Source: Solanum dulcamara
Taxonomy: Eukaryota; Streptophyta; Magnoliopsida; Solanales; Solanaceae
Direction: 5' to 3'
Length of the DNA stretch: 64,000 nt
Assembly (NCBI RefSeq): GCF_947179165.1
Contig: NC_077243.1
Coordinates: forward strand, 10,257,001-10,321,000
The stretch's first letter is position 1; each line of letters begins with the position of its first letter. Below the pieces are notes generated by a model. The model ran no database searches, was not told the origin of the DNA, and worked only from the letters and a program-made list of their open reading frames with translations. Both the position numbers and the translations under genes were made by a program. Positions 34,224-46,975 of this stretch are shown here, piece by piece.

Positions 34224-35600
34224 TACAGAATTGTGTTTACTGGAATCTTTGAGTGAACAGAGGAGATAAACAGAGAGATGAAAAAAGGGGTTTGGCGGGT
34301 GAAGAAGAAGAAGAAGAAGGTTGTTCTCGAAGTGCGGAAAATGGCGGTAGGCAAATGGATTTTGTATGTGCAGAAGAGAGAGAGAGAGGGGAAACCGGAG
34401 GAGGAGAAGGAGGAAGGCCTTGGAATAAATAGTGGGGTGGCGGAAATAGAAATCTCGAGGAATATGCCCACCTAATCACCCGCGAAAATGGTAAGCACAA
34501 AAAAGTGTAATACTATGTCATATGGTCTGTTTAACCTAGGATACTTCACTTTAAAAAAAACATTAAGTTTAGTGTTTTAACTCAAAAAAAAAATGACTTC
34601 ATTTTATTTTATAACTTAAAAATTAATTAATTATTAATATTTTACCTAGAAAATTATTTAATCAATTTAATAATTCATTTATTAAATTTTATTGAGACGA
34701 ATTATTTATTCTAAGCTAAATTTTGTTTAGAATATACATATTTATTTAATAGTTATAACTTTAAGTAATTTTAAAATTTTAAATATCAAAATAAAAATTA
34801 TAATGTACAATTACCAATAATAATATTTAAAACAATAACAAAAGTTGTAAAAAAAATAGTCTCTATGTCTCAGAAAAATAGTGATAAAGTTTACGTACAT
34901 TTTATCTTTTTCATACTTCATTTTGTGTGATTTTATTGAATTTGTTATTATTATTGCAGTAGAAACATTGTGAATCTCTTTTTCAAAATGATTAACACTT
35001 GAATTACAGTTCATAAAGAATTTAACATACTTAAAAGAGTGAAATAATGATGTGAAAACGAAAAATATAAATTAAAGACAGTAACAATTTTCAATAAGAA
35101 CTCTAGAAGAATATACACAAAAAAAATCAGGACTCAAAATATCATGAACCTGATTTTGGTATTGAAATAAATTAATGTGAAATGTATTAAGGTATATCGT
35201 ATAATTTAAATAAATAAACGATATATATAAGGTGAAATTTCAATTGATTTTAAAGTCTTAAAGATAAAAAAAATATTAAAAATGGATTTTCATATATTTT
35301 ATTTTATCATAATTCTTTGCATATATTTTAGAAGAAAACCTTTCTCCCCAATCCCCATATATTTTAAAAGAAAATATTGAGTTATAAAACAAAATTGAAT
35401 AATTTTTTAAGTGAATTAGCTTAAATTGAGTGACCATTTGAGTTAGTATCCCCATAAAAATGTATAATTATTCAATAATAAAAAGTATAATATAGTTATG
35501 AACTTATGATAATACTCTATAGACGACATACAAATCAAATCAAAAAATCAAATTAAATAGATGAACAAAATCGACTAGATCAATTTGGTTTGATATCGAG
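34224..35600. other. Quinolinate synthase promoter side and AT-rich DNA
   Basis: 34224-34480 is purine-rich on plus (GAAGAAGAAGAAGAAGG at about 34302) and is likely the QS 5' UTR/promoter, pyrimidine-rich in the mRNA sense. Beyond 34500 the DNA is very AT-rich and I see no gene. Confidence 0.45.
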
Positions 35601-35603
35601 TAG

Positions 35604-36600
35604 TGATGGCAAATGGGTGGGTTGGATTAAATTTAAGGGAGTTGAAAATGGATCAACATAAAATGGGTAATAATTTAATCCGTCCATATTTTATATGGGT
35701 AAAAATGGGTTGGATAATAAAAGGGTTGGGTAAGATACTAGTTTACGCATATTTATCCATATTTTTATGAGTAAATGGTACTCTACTCTAAAATTCAATA
35801 TGAAAAAAATATTTTGAATCGTGACACCGATGTGGGACCCGGCTTTTGAATCGTGACCTGACTCCGAACCAGACCCAGGATTCGACTTTTAAATTGGGAT
35901 CCGACCCCGGACTTTCGATTTGGGATCCGACCCTCGACTTGGGACCTGACATTTGAATCGAAATTCGATCCCGATACTTAAATCGGGTGCCGACCCCAAG
36001 ACCCAACTTCTAAATTAGAATTAGAATTTGTCACCCTATCTCGATGATCGATCCGAAATTAAAATCCGACACCTGATCTGGGACCTAACCTCGACTCTTG
36101 ATCCAAAACCCGATATTTGAACTGGACCCCAACTGTCCCCGACATCGATACCCAACCCTGATGACTGATTAGGGACTCAATCCCGACATCCGATCGGGGA
36201 TTTGACCCCGACCCAAGATCCGACTTTTGAATTAGGATTCACCCCCAACGCGTGATATAAGATATGATCCCGACACCTGATCCCAGATCCAACTTTCAAA
36301 TTGAGATTTGACCCCGACACACCACCTCGATGACAAATTCGCAATCGGATCTCGATACCTGATTTGGGACTCGATCCCTACTCGAGATCCGAAATTCGAT
36401 TTTCGAATCGAGATCCAACTTCAAGGGTCAAAGACTTCACCTTTTCCATTTTTATTATTATTATTTCTATATTTTACCCGTGAATATTCATATTTATATG
36501 AATTGAATATGGATATAAACCCATATTTTACTCATCTAAAAAATCACTCATCCATCCCATTAAAATATGAATGATTTGAGCGAATTACCAAAATATGGGC
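35604..36600. repeat. Irregular GATCCGACCCCGA-rich repeat in a foldback-like unit
   Basis: From about 35820 to 36430 the sequence is a degenerate series of words such as GATCCGACCCCGA, CCCGACACCTGAT and GATTTGGGATCCGA with no fixed period, much higher in GC than its surroundings. The flanks are related in inverse orientation: ATGGGTGGGTTGGAT and ATTTTATATGGGT on the left, and ACCCATATTTTACTCAT and TCATCCATCCCATT on the right. This suggests a non-autonomous DNA transposon filled with a minisatellite-like array. No target duplication was resolved. Confidence 0.5.
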
Positions 36601-36967
36601 TCATTTTGTTAGACTATCGACTAATAACAATAGTCTTTTCAGTGATATTTGCCAAAAATGGACTCCACTTTCCAAGAATAATCACTATTTTTCAGAAAAA
36701 TAAAGGTTCCTGTGACTTGAGAAATTAACATATGAACAACTGTAGAACAAGTATAAAATACACATACAAACAGGCACTTTCATACTTGTATTTTGGTATT
36801 TAGTAAATTGTTCCTACACTGATGTGACATGAACTGTCAGCTATCACAATTATTAAATACAATGAATTTCAGTTATTTTATACACTTTAATGAAAAGAAA
36901 TAGAGAAAATAATAATGTGTCGTTTGGTTCGTGTATAAAATTATCTCAAAATGATAATCTTTAAGAT

Positions 36968-37317
36968 CAGGAGCGGCTCAAGCAGATTAGTGGCCTAAAG
37001 TCAAAATCAAATGAAGGCCTTAAACTTAAATTTATAATAATTTTTATATAATTAATTTCTCCTAATATATTTTTTTCAGTTGATAATATAACCATTCTTA
37101 TTTTAAATTATCTTTCATGAGACATAGTACTCTAAATATGTCAAGTTTCCTCTAATAATTCTTTCATTTTATATGAAAAGTTTGCTTTTCTATAAATTGT
37201 ATTCAATATTTGTTAAAAATAATAATTTATAATCTATTACTGCTGAAAAATGAGGCCCCTCAAATTTGGAGGCCTAAGGCACGTACCCTTGTTTTTAACA
37301 CTATTGAGCCACCCCTG
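36968..37317. mobile_element. hAT-type MITE
   Basis: Ends CAGGAGCGGCTCAAG and TTGAGCCACCCCTG are inverted repeats. Flanks TTTAAGAT (36960-36967) and CTTAAGAT (37318-37325) agree at 7 of 8 bases, an 8-bp hAT-type duplication with one change. It has 350 bases, non-coding. Confidence 0.8.
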
Positions 37318-37325
37318 CTTAAGAT

Positions 37326-38810
37326 AATTTATTCCATGCAAAAGCGATAAAATAATACCAAGTTCGATATGATAAGGTAGAATATCCAAGATTAATATTA
37401 AAATTAAATTTATACTCTATTTAATTAAGATTAAAACTAAATTCATACTCAATTTGATTGAAGGTATAATTTTACATCTCCGACCAACCAAAATATAATT
37501 TTAATCTCAAACGTAATTATCAGATATTCTAACTTATCTCGTATACCAATCGATTTCTCATCCCATTCAATTTGATATAAGTTTTGATTCTCAAATTCTG
37601 AAATTGAAAATAAACATACACCACATAATTTATTAAAGTTTGCTTTTTGCTGTGCGTGGTACTCCAATTTTCAACATTTTAAGAAAGGTCACGTTTCTTT
37701 TTAATTCTAAATAAAACAAATTGTCGTATGACAGGAACATTTTTCTTGAAAATGTTTTCCAAAAGGTTACATATATTTTGAAATAAGTTCATTAAAACAT
37801 CATATGGAAATTTCGATATCGTTTTGATTAAATGTTTCAAAAATTGATTATAATATCCAAGTTCTAGATGTTAGTCAGAACAGAAATATGAAATTAACAT
37901 ATTGATATATATATATCATTGCAGAGTTGAATTCATGATTTAAATTTTATCGATTCACAGAATGTCATTTTTCGTTACTTGGTGGACAATTTTTTTGACA
38001 CTAAACACCAAAATGTGACTTACTTTTTCAGAATATTTTTTGTTATACCAAATTAAGAGCATCTGTTTCAATTATTATTTTTTGGGAGTATGCCAAAGTA
38101 GAAAAAAAAAGGGAATTATTCTAACAAATTTGGACCTCTGCTTTTGGATTTTGGAAGTAATAGTAGAAGAAGATAAAGAAGAAGCGGGGAAAAGGGTGAG
38201 TGGTTGACGGGGCTAAAAGTTAAAGAAAAAAATTCTAAATATATTATAAGGCGGCTATTTTTTAGGTTGACTGAAGATGGATTTAGTAGGGGTTTGAAAG
38301 TTAAATTCTTCTGCATAATGAACATCTCATCATATTCCCATCATGTTACTGATTTCACTGAATAGAGAATTTTGTAAATAAAACTTTTTAAAATATATTA
38401 TTTAAGAAAAGTCTCAAATATTTTGTGGATAAATGAATCATTGTAGCCAGGTTGAGTGATTTTTAAGAGTAGAAATAAGATATTATATTTTTGAGATGTA
38501 TTAAAAAGGTTAGTGTGAAAAGGATGAAAGATTTAGGAAAAAATGTTTGTAGAATATAAGCGTCTACTTTTCCCACTTTTCTCGTTGATTGTTGCGCAAC
38601 TTTTTCGTGCCAAAAAAGCACAAAAGAACATGGACATCATGAGAATTGATATAGACTGGCATAGAGCGGTTAATAATCTTTTGCCAGTTGCCTAATGAGT
38701 GACTCCAATGGGCGGAGCTAATAGCGCATGTCCGCTCAATCGTATCCGATAAATTTTGCTCAATTAATATATTTATATATATTAAATTTAAAATTCTATT
38801 TATTATTATC
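37326..38810. other. Intergenic AT-rich DNA
   Basis: No gene, RNA or recognisable transposon. A short (TA)n run lies near 37908-37916. Confidence 0.5.
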
Positions 38811-38829
38811 ACTTAAAATTATTATTATA

Positions 38830-38995
38830 TAAAAAATAAAAAAAAAGACAGTCCGGTGCATTAAAGCTCCCGCTATGCGCGGGGTTCGGGAAAGGGCTTG
38901 ACCACAAGGGTCTATTATACGCAGCCTTAACTTGCATTTCTGCCAGAGACTGTTTCCAAGGCCTGAACCCGTGACCTTCTGATCACATAGCAACA
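38830..38995 (-). mobile_element. Au-type SINE, 5' truncated, with 19-bp target duplication
   Basis: On the minus strand it has the Au SINE order: GTTGTTGCTATGTGATCAG, B box GGGTTCAGGCC, AAGGCTGCGTATAATAGACC, CCCGCGCATAGCGGGAGC, then the T-rich end. ACTTAAAATTATTATTATA occurs at 38811-38829 and 38996-39014 as the target duplication. Confidence 0.9.
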
Positions 38996-39193
38996 ACTTA
39001 AAATTATTATTATAATATTTATAATTCATAAAATTAAAATTTTAATTTTGCCGTCCATAGAGGCGAGGAGTTGGAGGAGATGGATGTGTGGTGAACTGAG
39101 GCAGCTCGATTATAACTTTACCGGCATATTTATTCCATTATTTCATTTAACCCATCCCTTTGAATTCCAAGAGAATTATAAGTAGGTAGTTTT

Positions 39194-39415
39194 TGTTATA
39201 AATATACTACCTTAACAATTAATTAGACGGAGAGAGTAAGGAAAATAAAACAGAAGAGAGTAATTGCAAATTCTTCGGATGAATGTTTTTGAGCCAAATT
39301 GATGGCATTTTATAGCCATCAAAGAAGAAGAAAACCAAGTGGGTTAGTTGCCCACTTTGAGTGGGCCCCACTAATATAGAATATTATGTTAAGTGGACAA
39401 TCCACTTTCATAATA
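39194..39415 (-). repeat. 3' LTR of Copia element 1
   Basis: Outer end TGTTATAA on plus, inner end CTTTCATAATA. Matches 44327-44548 except for about 8 substitutions. Contains GGCTATAAAATGCC on minus, a TATA-like motif for element transcription. Confidence 0.92.
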
Positions 39416-39624
39416 CTCTCCCTTGGATGTCCACGTGTAAAAAAAACTTTACAAAACATAATATACATATTTATCATGAATATCCATAAAGCTTGTGTCT
39501 ACATATCTGGTAATACGCCTTGATTGCTGCCTCATTAAAAACCTTACCAGGAAAACCCAGTGGGACAAAACCTTGGTTAAGGGAAAAAGAGTGCAGCACG
39601 TATTTTACTCCCCTGATGAAAACT

Positions 39625-42600
39625 TCATTTGATATTTTGGAGACGGCGCATTCCAACCTTATGCCTTAGCTTCTCAAAAGTTGATGTTGGTAATGCCTTT
39701 GTGAATAAATCTGCAAGATTATCACTTGAACGAACTTGTTGTACATCAATTTCACCATTCTTCTGAAGATCATGTGTGAAGAATAATTTTGGTGAAATGT
39801 GTTTCGTTCTGTCTCCTTTTATGAAGCCACCTTTCAATTGAGCTATGCACGCGGCATTGTCTTCGAATATAATTATGGGTATTTTAACATTATTTTCCAG
39901 ACCACATCTTTCTTTGATGAACTGTATCATCGATCTCAACCACACACATTCTCTACTTGCTTCATGAATTGCTATTATTTCAGCATGATTTGAAGAAGTA
40001 GCAACAATGGACTGTTTTGTAGATCGTCATGATATAGCAGTCCCTCCGTGTGTAAACAGATAACCTGTCTGAGATCGAGCTTTATGTGGGTCTGATAAAT
40101 AACCTGCATCTGCATAACCAATAAGGTCTACGCAACCTTTGTTAGTATAAAACAAACCCATATCAATAGTACCCTTCAGGTATCGCAAAATATGTTTGAT
40201 ACCGTTCCAATGCATTCGCGTTGGGGATGAACTATATCTTGCTAGCAAATTAACAGAAGATGTTATATCAGGCCTAGTTGCGTTAGCAAGATACATAAGT
40301 GCACCAATAGCACTGAGATATGGTACTTCAGGACTAAGAATTTCTTCATCCTCTCTTGAAGATCGAAATTGATCTTTTTCCACTTCAAGTGATCGAACAA
40401 CCATTGGAGTACTTAATGGATGTGCTTTGTCCATGTAAAATCTTTTTAAGATTTTCTCAGTGTAGACAGATTGATGGACAAAAACTCCGTCTGCTAAATG
40501 TTCAATTTGCAAACCTAGACAAAGTTTTGTCTTTCCAAGGTCTTTCATTTCAAATTCTTTCTTTAGATATTCAATTGCCTTTTGGACCTCTTCAGGGGTT
40601 CCAATGAGATTTATGTCATCAACATAAACGGCGAGTATAAAAAAATCTGATTCCGTTTTCTTAATAAAAACACATGGACAAATAACATCATTTATATAGC
40701 CTTCATTTATTAAGTACTCACTAAGACGATTATACCACATAAACCCTGATTGTTTCAGACCATATAATGATCTTTGCAGTTTTATTGAGTACACTTTCCG
40801 AGACTTTTTACATGCTTCAGGCAATTTTAATCCTTCTGGGATTTTCATGTAAATTTCATTATCAAGTGAACCATAAAGGTAAGCTGTAACCACATCCATT
40901 AGGTGTATTTTAAGATTTTTATGTACAGCTAAACTGATGAGATATCAAAATGTTATTCCATCCATAACCGGTGAATATGTTTCTTCATAGTTGACTCCGG
41001 GTCTTTGAGAGAATCCTTGTGCAACAAGGCGTGCCTTATATCTTATAATTTCATTTCTCTCATTTCGTTTTCTAACAAAAACCCATTTATAGCCAACTGG
41101 TTTTACACCTTCAGGGGTTTGGACTACAGGTCAAAAACCTCACGTTTAGCAAGTGAGTCTAATTCTGATTGAATTGCCTTTTGTCATTCTGGCCAATCAC
41201 ATCTACGTCGACATTCTTCGACGAATTTAGGCTCAAGACTTTCACTATCTTGCATGAGGTTAAGTGCAACATTATATGCAAAAACATTATCCACCGTAAT
41301 TTTTGATCGATCTAGATTTATCTCATCACTTGTAGAACTTATTGAAAGTTCTTCATTCACTTGAGTCTCGGGTTCACTGATTTCTTCAAGAATATCAGGA
41401 TTATTCAAATCTTGACCTTCTTCAGGAGGTTCTTTTGTATTATCATCTTTATTATTTCTCACGCTTCTCTTTCTAGGATTTTTATCCTTTGAACCCAACG
41501 GTCTACCACTCTTCTGGCGTGTTTGGGATTCAGAAGCTATGATACTTGTAGATGGTCCTTTTGGGACATTAATCCGGATAGGTATATTCACTGCAGGGAT
41601 ATGTGACTTAGTTATCCGTTTCAAATCAGTAAATGCATCTGGCATTTGATTTGCTATTTTCTGCAAGTGGATGATCTTCTGGACCTCCTATTCACATGTG
41701 CGGGTACATGGATCAAAATGTGATAGTGATGAAACTTTCCACACAATTTCTTTTTCTTTTTCGGGTTCCTTTTTCTCTCCCCCTAATGGCGGGAAAATTC
41801 TTTCATCAAACCGACAATCTGCAAATCGAGCAGTGAATAAGTCTCCAGTCAACGGTTCAAGGTATCGAATTATGGAGGGTGAGTCAAACCCAATATATAT
41901 GCCCAACCTTCGTTGAGGGTCCATTTTTGTACGTTGTGGTGGTGCTACAGGCACGTATACCGCACAATCAAAAATTCTTAAATGGGCTATATTTGGTTCA
42001 TAACCAAATACTAATTGTGACGGAGAGTATTTATTATAATGTGTCGGTCGGAGACATACAAGTGTTGCTGCATGTAAAATAGCATGACCCCAAACAGTAA
42101 TTGGCAATTTTGTTTTCATTAGTAAAGGTCTTGCTATTAATTGTAGGCGCTTAATAAAAGACTCTGCAAGGCCATTTTGAGTATGAACATGAGCAACAAG
42201 ATGTTCAATTTTTATTCCAATTGATAAGCAATAATCATTAAATGCTTGGGATGTAAATTCTCCAGCATTATCAAGGCGAATTGCCTTAATTGGATAATTT
42301 GGGAATTGCGCTCTCAATCTTATTATTTGTGCTAACAACTTCGCAAACGCCAGGTTGCGAGTTGATAACATGCACACATGAGACCATCTAAATGATGCAT
42401 CTATTAGGACCATAAAATATCTAAACAATCCACTAGGTGGATGAATAGGTCCACATATATCTCCATGTATACGCTCTAAAAAGCTAGGAGATTCGATGCC
42501 AACCTTCAGGGTCGATGGTCTGGCAATTAATTTGCCTTGATAACAAGCAACACATGAAAATTCATCATTTGTAAGAATCTTCTGGTTTTTTAACGGATGT

Positions 42601-43178
42601 CCAGTTGAATTTTCAAGAATTCGTCTCATCATTATTGATCTAGGATGACCTATTCGATCATGCCATAGCATAAATATATTTGGATCAGTAAATTTCTGGT
42701 TTACGATCATATTTGCTTCAATTGCACTAATTTTTGCATAATATAGGCCAGATGACAGAGTTGGTAATTTTTCCAAAATATATTTCTGGCCTGAGACACT
42801 CTTGGTTATACCAAGATATTCAATATTCATTTCATTTAATGTCTCAACATGATATCCATTTCTGCGGATATCTTTAAAACTTAACAAGTTTCTTGGAGAT
42901 TTAGAAGAAAATAGTGCATCTTCTACAACAATTTTTGTCCCCTTAGGCAGAATTATAGTAGCTCTTCCAGAGCCTTCTATCATTTTTGAATTACCAGAAA
43001 TTGTAGTAACATTAGCTTTTCTTCTAAATAAATTGGAAAAATATTTCTCGTCTTTAAATATAGCATGGGTTGTTCCACTATCAATTACACAAATATCCTC
43101 GTGATTTATCATTGATCCAAACAAGATTTGAGGCATTTCCATATTTTCTTCAATAAGAAATAAAATACGTATTAACAC
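39625..43178 (-). pseudogene. Copia element 1 pol region (PR-INT-RT-RH), broken
   Basis: Reading on minus: protease VIDSGTTHAIF; GAG-pre-integrase LWHDRIGHPR with CVAC zinc-finger half; integrase catalytic residues in GDICGP, RLDNAGEF and NGLAESF; hinge to about 41184; reverse transcriptase DVVTAYLYGSLDNEIYMK and YVDD in FILAVYVDDINLIG; RNase H end IFEDNAACIAQLKGG to SDNLADLFTKALP. In-frame breaks lie near 41670-41687, 41183 (WP.W with TGG changed to TGA), 40900-40930 and 39946-40026. It would normally be one polyprotein of more than 1000 residues. Confidence 0.9.
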
Positions 43179-43260
43179 ATGGTATAGTACATAAATTTTT
43201 ATTTATTTACATTGATTAGAAAAATACAAACATCATACTTAATACAGATAAAAAAAATAT

Positions 43261-44247
43261 TTACATATTATTAGTCCTGTCAATATTCATATTTTCATCT
43301 GAAAAATTAAAGAAATCAGCTACATCTAGATGCATAGGCTCAATATTATCTTCAGAGATAAAATTTGTCTCTGGATTATTTTCTGCCCTTTTTAATGATG
43401 CCTGATATAGCTGAACCAGACGTTTTGATGACCGGCAAATCCGCGACCAGTGCCCCACACCTCCACATCTATGACATATTATTTCTGAATTATTCTTCGG
43501 TAAAGCTTCTGGCTTTTTACCCTGCCTTTTATATTGCTGGTTATTTCTCGGTGCCAGCCGAGCATCATGATTAAAATTTCTTCTTTGACTACGACCACGA
43601 CCACGACTGGGGCCATGGCCTCTTTCTCGTTGGTTAGAATTTGCCTGATTCACTTCAGGGAGTGGCAAAGAACCAACGGGCCGACTATCATGATTTTTCA
43701 TTAATAGTTCATTATGTCTTTCAGCAATAAGAAGGTGAGAAAGTAATTCAGAATATTTTTTAAATTTTTTTTCGCGATATTGCTGCTGCAGGAGCATATT
43801 CGCAGGTGGAAATGTGGAGTATGTCTTTTCAAGTTTATCTTGCTGAGTGATCTCTTCTCCGCATAAATTTAACTGAGCTATAATTCTAAATAAAGCAGAA
43901 TTATATTCAGTTATATTTTTGAAATCCATTAATCTCAGATTTAGTCAATCATGATGAGCTTGTGGAAGCATGACCAACTTTAGGTGGTCATATCTTTCTT
44001 TTAAATTTTTCCATAATTTAAGGGGGTCTTTTAATGTAAGATATTGTAATTTTAGCCCCTCGTCAAGATGGTGACGGAGAAATATCATGGTTTTAGCACG
44101 GTCTTGATTGGATGTCATATTGTCATCTTTAATGATGTCTGCCAGACCCATTGATTCTAAATGAATTTCAGCATCAAGTGCCAATAATGAGTAGCATTTT
44201 CCAGAGATATCAAGAGCAGTAAATTCAATTTTGGAAATATTTGCCAT
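43261..44247 (-). pseudogene. Copia element 1 gag, broken
   Basis: Starts MANISKIEFTALDISGK at 44247 and runs through the UBN2-type gag core (AEIHLESMG, MIFLRHHLDEGLKLQYLTLK, DFKNITEYNSALFRI). It ends with a zinc knuckle CHRCGGVGHWSRIC (CX2CX4HX4C) near 43450. A stop/frame break separates 43945-44247 from 43261-43929. Confidence 0.9.
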
Positions 44248-44326
44248 TTTATAAAAATAAAATAAAATAAAACTCTTACCACTTTTGTTACCTTAAAAAA
44301 TTAGCCGGAGCCTCGTGCTGATAACG

Positions 44327-44548
44327 TATTATAAATATACTACCTTAACAATTAATTAGACGGAGAGAGTAAGGAAAATAAAACAGAATAGAGTAATTGC
44401 AAATTCTTCGGATGAATGTTTTTAAGTCAAATTGATGGCATTTTATAGCCATCAAAGAAGAAGAAAACCAAATGAGTTAGTTGCCCACTTTGAGTGGGCC
44501 CCACTAACATAAAATATTATGTTAAGTGGACAATCCACTTTCATAATA
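44327..44548 (-). repeat. 5' LTR of Copia element 1
   Basis: Partner of 39194-39415. Its inner end has TA where the other LTR has TG. The adjacent primer-binding region is at about 44310-44326. Confidence 0.92.
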
Positions 44549-44553
44549 GTTTT

Positions 44554-46607
44554 CAATTACTATAGTTTGTGGAGTTTAATTTCAGCCTACGGAATGGAAA
44601 CAAGACTGTTATTAATCTAAAGAGAATATCAACCCACTAATTTTTTAACCGCTGGTCCCACCTCACATCACAATTTTTTTTATTTTTTAAGTTGCCCCGC
44701 CCCGCTCCCCTAATATAGATTCACTCCGCATAATTTTTTAAATATTATTTAGTTTTAATTGAGTTTAATATAAAAAATAAAATTTATAATTTTTTCACAA
44801 TAACTAATTAAGTGTTTTTAGTTAACATTTCAACAATTGTTTCTTCATTGCTATTTCTTTATAGCTAATTAACTGTTTCTAATTAATATTTCAACAACAA
44901 AAAATTCACTAGGCACATCTATTTTAATTTTTTAAAAAAATATAAGTTAAAATTAAAATAAAAGTTTAATATAAAAAGTTTATATCTTTGATATTTACTA
45001 ATTACAAGAATTTAATTTCTTTGAATTCCTATTTAATAATTGATATCTTAAAACGCAATCCACCCCACGCCGCATCAATTATAAAATTAATTACTTCAAC
45101 CCTAATGTCATATCAAAAAGCAAAAGAACAAAAAAAATTAAAAAGATGATTGATTCCAAGGGACCATGCTCAGGTGCCTCAGGGTAGATTAATTATCATT
45201 ATGGCCTTCATTCACACTAAAAAAACCATGTTCATGGGTCGATACTTGGGTACTTGAATAATATATTTGACATTGGCGAATTTCATTTCACTAGTCTAAT
45301 ATATAGTGCAATCACATGTTTATGAAATAAGAATTACATCGAAATAGTCAGTCTATAATCACGTATCTGTTACAAGAGTCTATTTTTTTTCGGAGAAGAA
45401 ATCTTCAATGAAACTTTCAGAAATTAGAGAAGGAAGAAGGAAGAAAGAAGGTGTCGTTTTCTTTTTTTCTTTAAGAGAAAGGATGCGTTGTTTTTCTATT
45501 TTTATAATTCTAAAAGGACGCAAATCTAAATAGTTACTTCTCTTCTCTTTTATATATTAAATATATAACAAATATATATTATTTATTATTTAAATAGATC
45601 CGAATTGATCCTGACTCGAATCTAATTCCTTTAGACATGTTACAATCTTGGCAGATTTTTTTTATAAAAAAAGTGTCCCCAAATGGAACTGAGGGGTTAG
45701 AATAAAATAGGCCCGGACACATTGGCAGCAAACACATTGCATGGTATTAGAATTTGCTAAAGTAGCTTTCTCGGCTTGTGGCACTTGTCTCTTCAAAATT
45801 TGAAATGGACCTCTATGACTCTGTACTACATGGACCCTGCTCCAACTGTGGATCAAATTTTTTCAGCCACTCGAGTGGACACTAGCAGGAGATTTGTTCA
45901 TATCTTATGATAAGAAAGAAAAAGAGAAAAAAGTCATTATATTATATAGTAAAAGTGGGATATAGTCATATAGACTGTGAGATAACATAACACTATTTTG
46001 GATGATTATTGACTGGCTGATTAAGTCAGCTCATAATTTATTTTGTGTAATTAAAGACTGTCATGTTTGTTTAATGAAAATTGATTAGCTCTGAATCCAT
46101 TGCAGCAATCAAAAGATCCCAAAACATTGCTTATATGAACAAACAATTTTTGAGCAATCAACTTAAATAGAAAAGATTCTTCAAAAATAGGGAAAATGTT
46201 TAGTGGCCTGTAAGAATATCCTCAATCAAGATAAATGAGATTTTTTCATGGAAGTCTTAGTTGGACTCTCCTTGTGCTTATGACCCCATAGTAACAACAG
46301 CGAATGTGCTAAGTTATTAGCAGAAGTAGAAAATTGTGATAATTAATAAATTATAACCTTCCAAATAAGAACTGATCAATCAATTTTTCTCCTTGTTCTT
46401 TTTATCTTGAACATTGAAATGTTCATGCAAAGCATATGCTAGAGAAACGACTTCACATCAACCCAATCATGAAAATATCTTACAACTTCAGAAAATACAT
46501 AATGAAATTCATAGAAAATATACATATACACTACCGACTAAAATGCGAAGGTGAAGCATCACCGAAAAGTAGTGAGTGGCAATGAAAGTTAAAAAATAAT
46601 AATATAC
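44554..46607. other. Intergenic DNA with CG-rich worn repeat
   Basis: At 44693-44710 and about 45060-45076, GCCCCGCCCCGCTCC and CCACCCCACGCCGCATC stand out from the AT-rich background and may mark ends of an old element, unresolved. No gene recognised. Confidence 0.4.
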
Positions 46608-46975
46608 GGCGTGTTTTGGTATGATAGAAAAATATTTTCTAAGAAAATAAGTGGATTTTATATTTATTTTTCTATTTTATATCGAAATCAAAAAATATTA
46701 TCATAAAAGTATAATTTATATATAATCTAGACAAATATTATCAAAGGTAGAAGCGAAGGATAAAGGTATGTGGTGGTGGGGATAGAAGCTTTGCCGAGAA
46801 GATGAAGTATGTTGTAGGGAAGAGAGTACAAAATCAATGTGAAATATCTTGTGGAACTTATTTTCTCAGTTTTAAATTGAAAGTGAATTTATTTTTCTAA
46901 AATTTTGATCAACTAAAAAAAAATATATAAAAAAAATACCTTCTAAAAAATATTTCCCCCGATACCAAACACACC
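46608..46975. mobile_element. MITE with GGTGTGTTTGGTA-type ends
   Basis: The left end GGCGTGTTTTGGTA and right end TACCAAACACACC are imperfect inverted repeats. Both continue into AAATATTTTCTA and its complement. It has 368 bases, non-coding. The target duplication is short and ambiguous. A shorter relative lies in the intron of NRT3 copy 2 (10338-10600). Confidence 0.7.

Larger units (their letters stand above)
39194..44548 (-). mobile_element. Full-length degenerate Copia retrotransposon
   Basis: 5355 bases with two 222-bp LTRs (39194-39415 and 44327-44548) and a 5-bp target duplication GTTTT (39189-39193, 44549-44553). Inside, on minus, the order is gag, protease, integrase, reverse transcriptase, RNase H, which defines Copia. 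A polypurine tract (AAGGGAGAG, minus strand) directly precedes the 3' LTR. The primer-binding region after the 5' LTR reads CGTTATCAGCACGAGGCTC. I count about 8 differences between the LTRs over 222 bases, so insertion is not very recent. Coding frames are broken several times; it cannot encode its own proteins as given. Confidence 0.93.

Noticed and set aside
34223..34500. Minus-strand Ser/Pro/Phe-rich frames of 82-87 codons upstream of quinolinate synthase
   Set aside because: Composition reflects the pyrimidine-rich 5' UTR with GAA repeats; no conserved domain, and it precedes the clear QS start at 34223.
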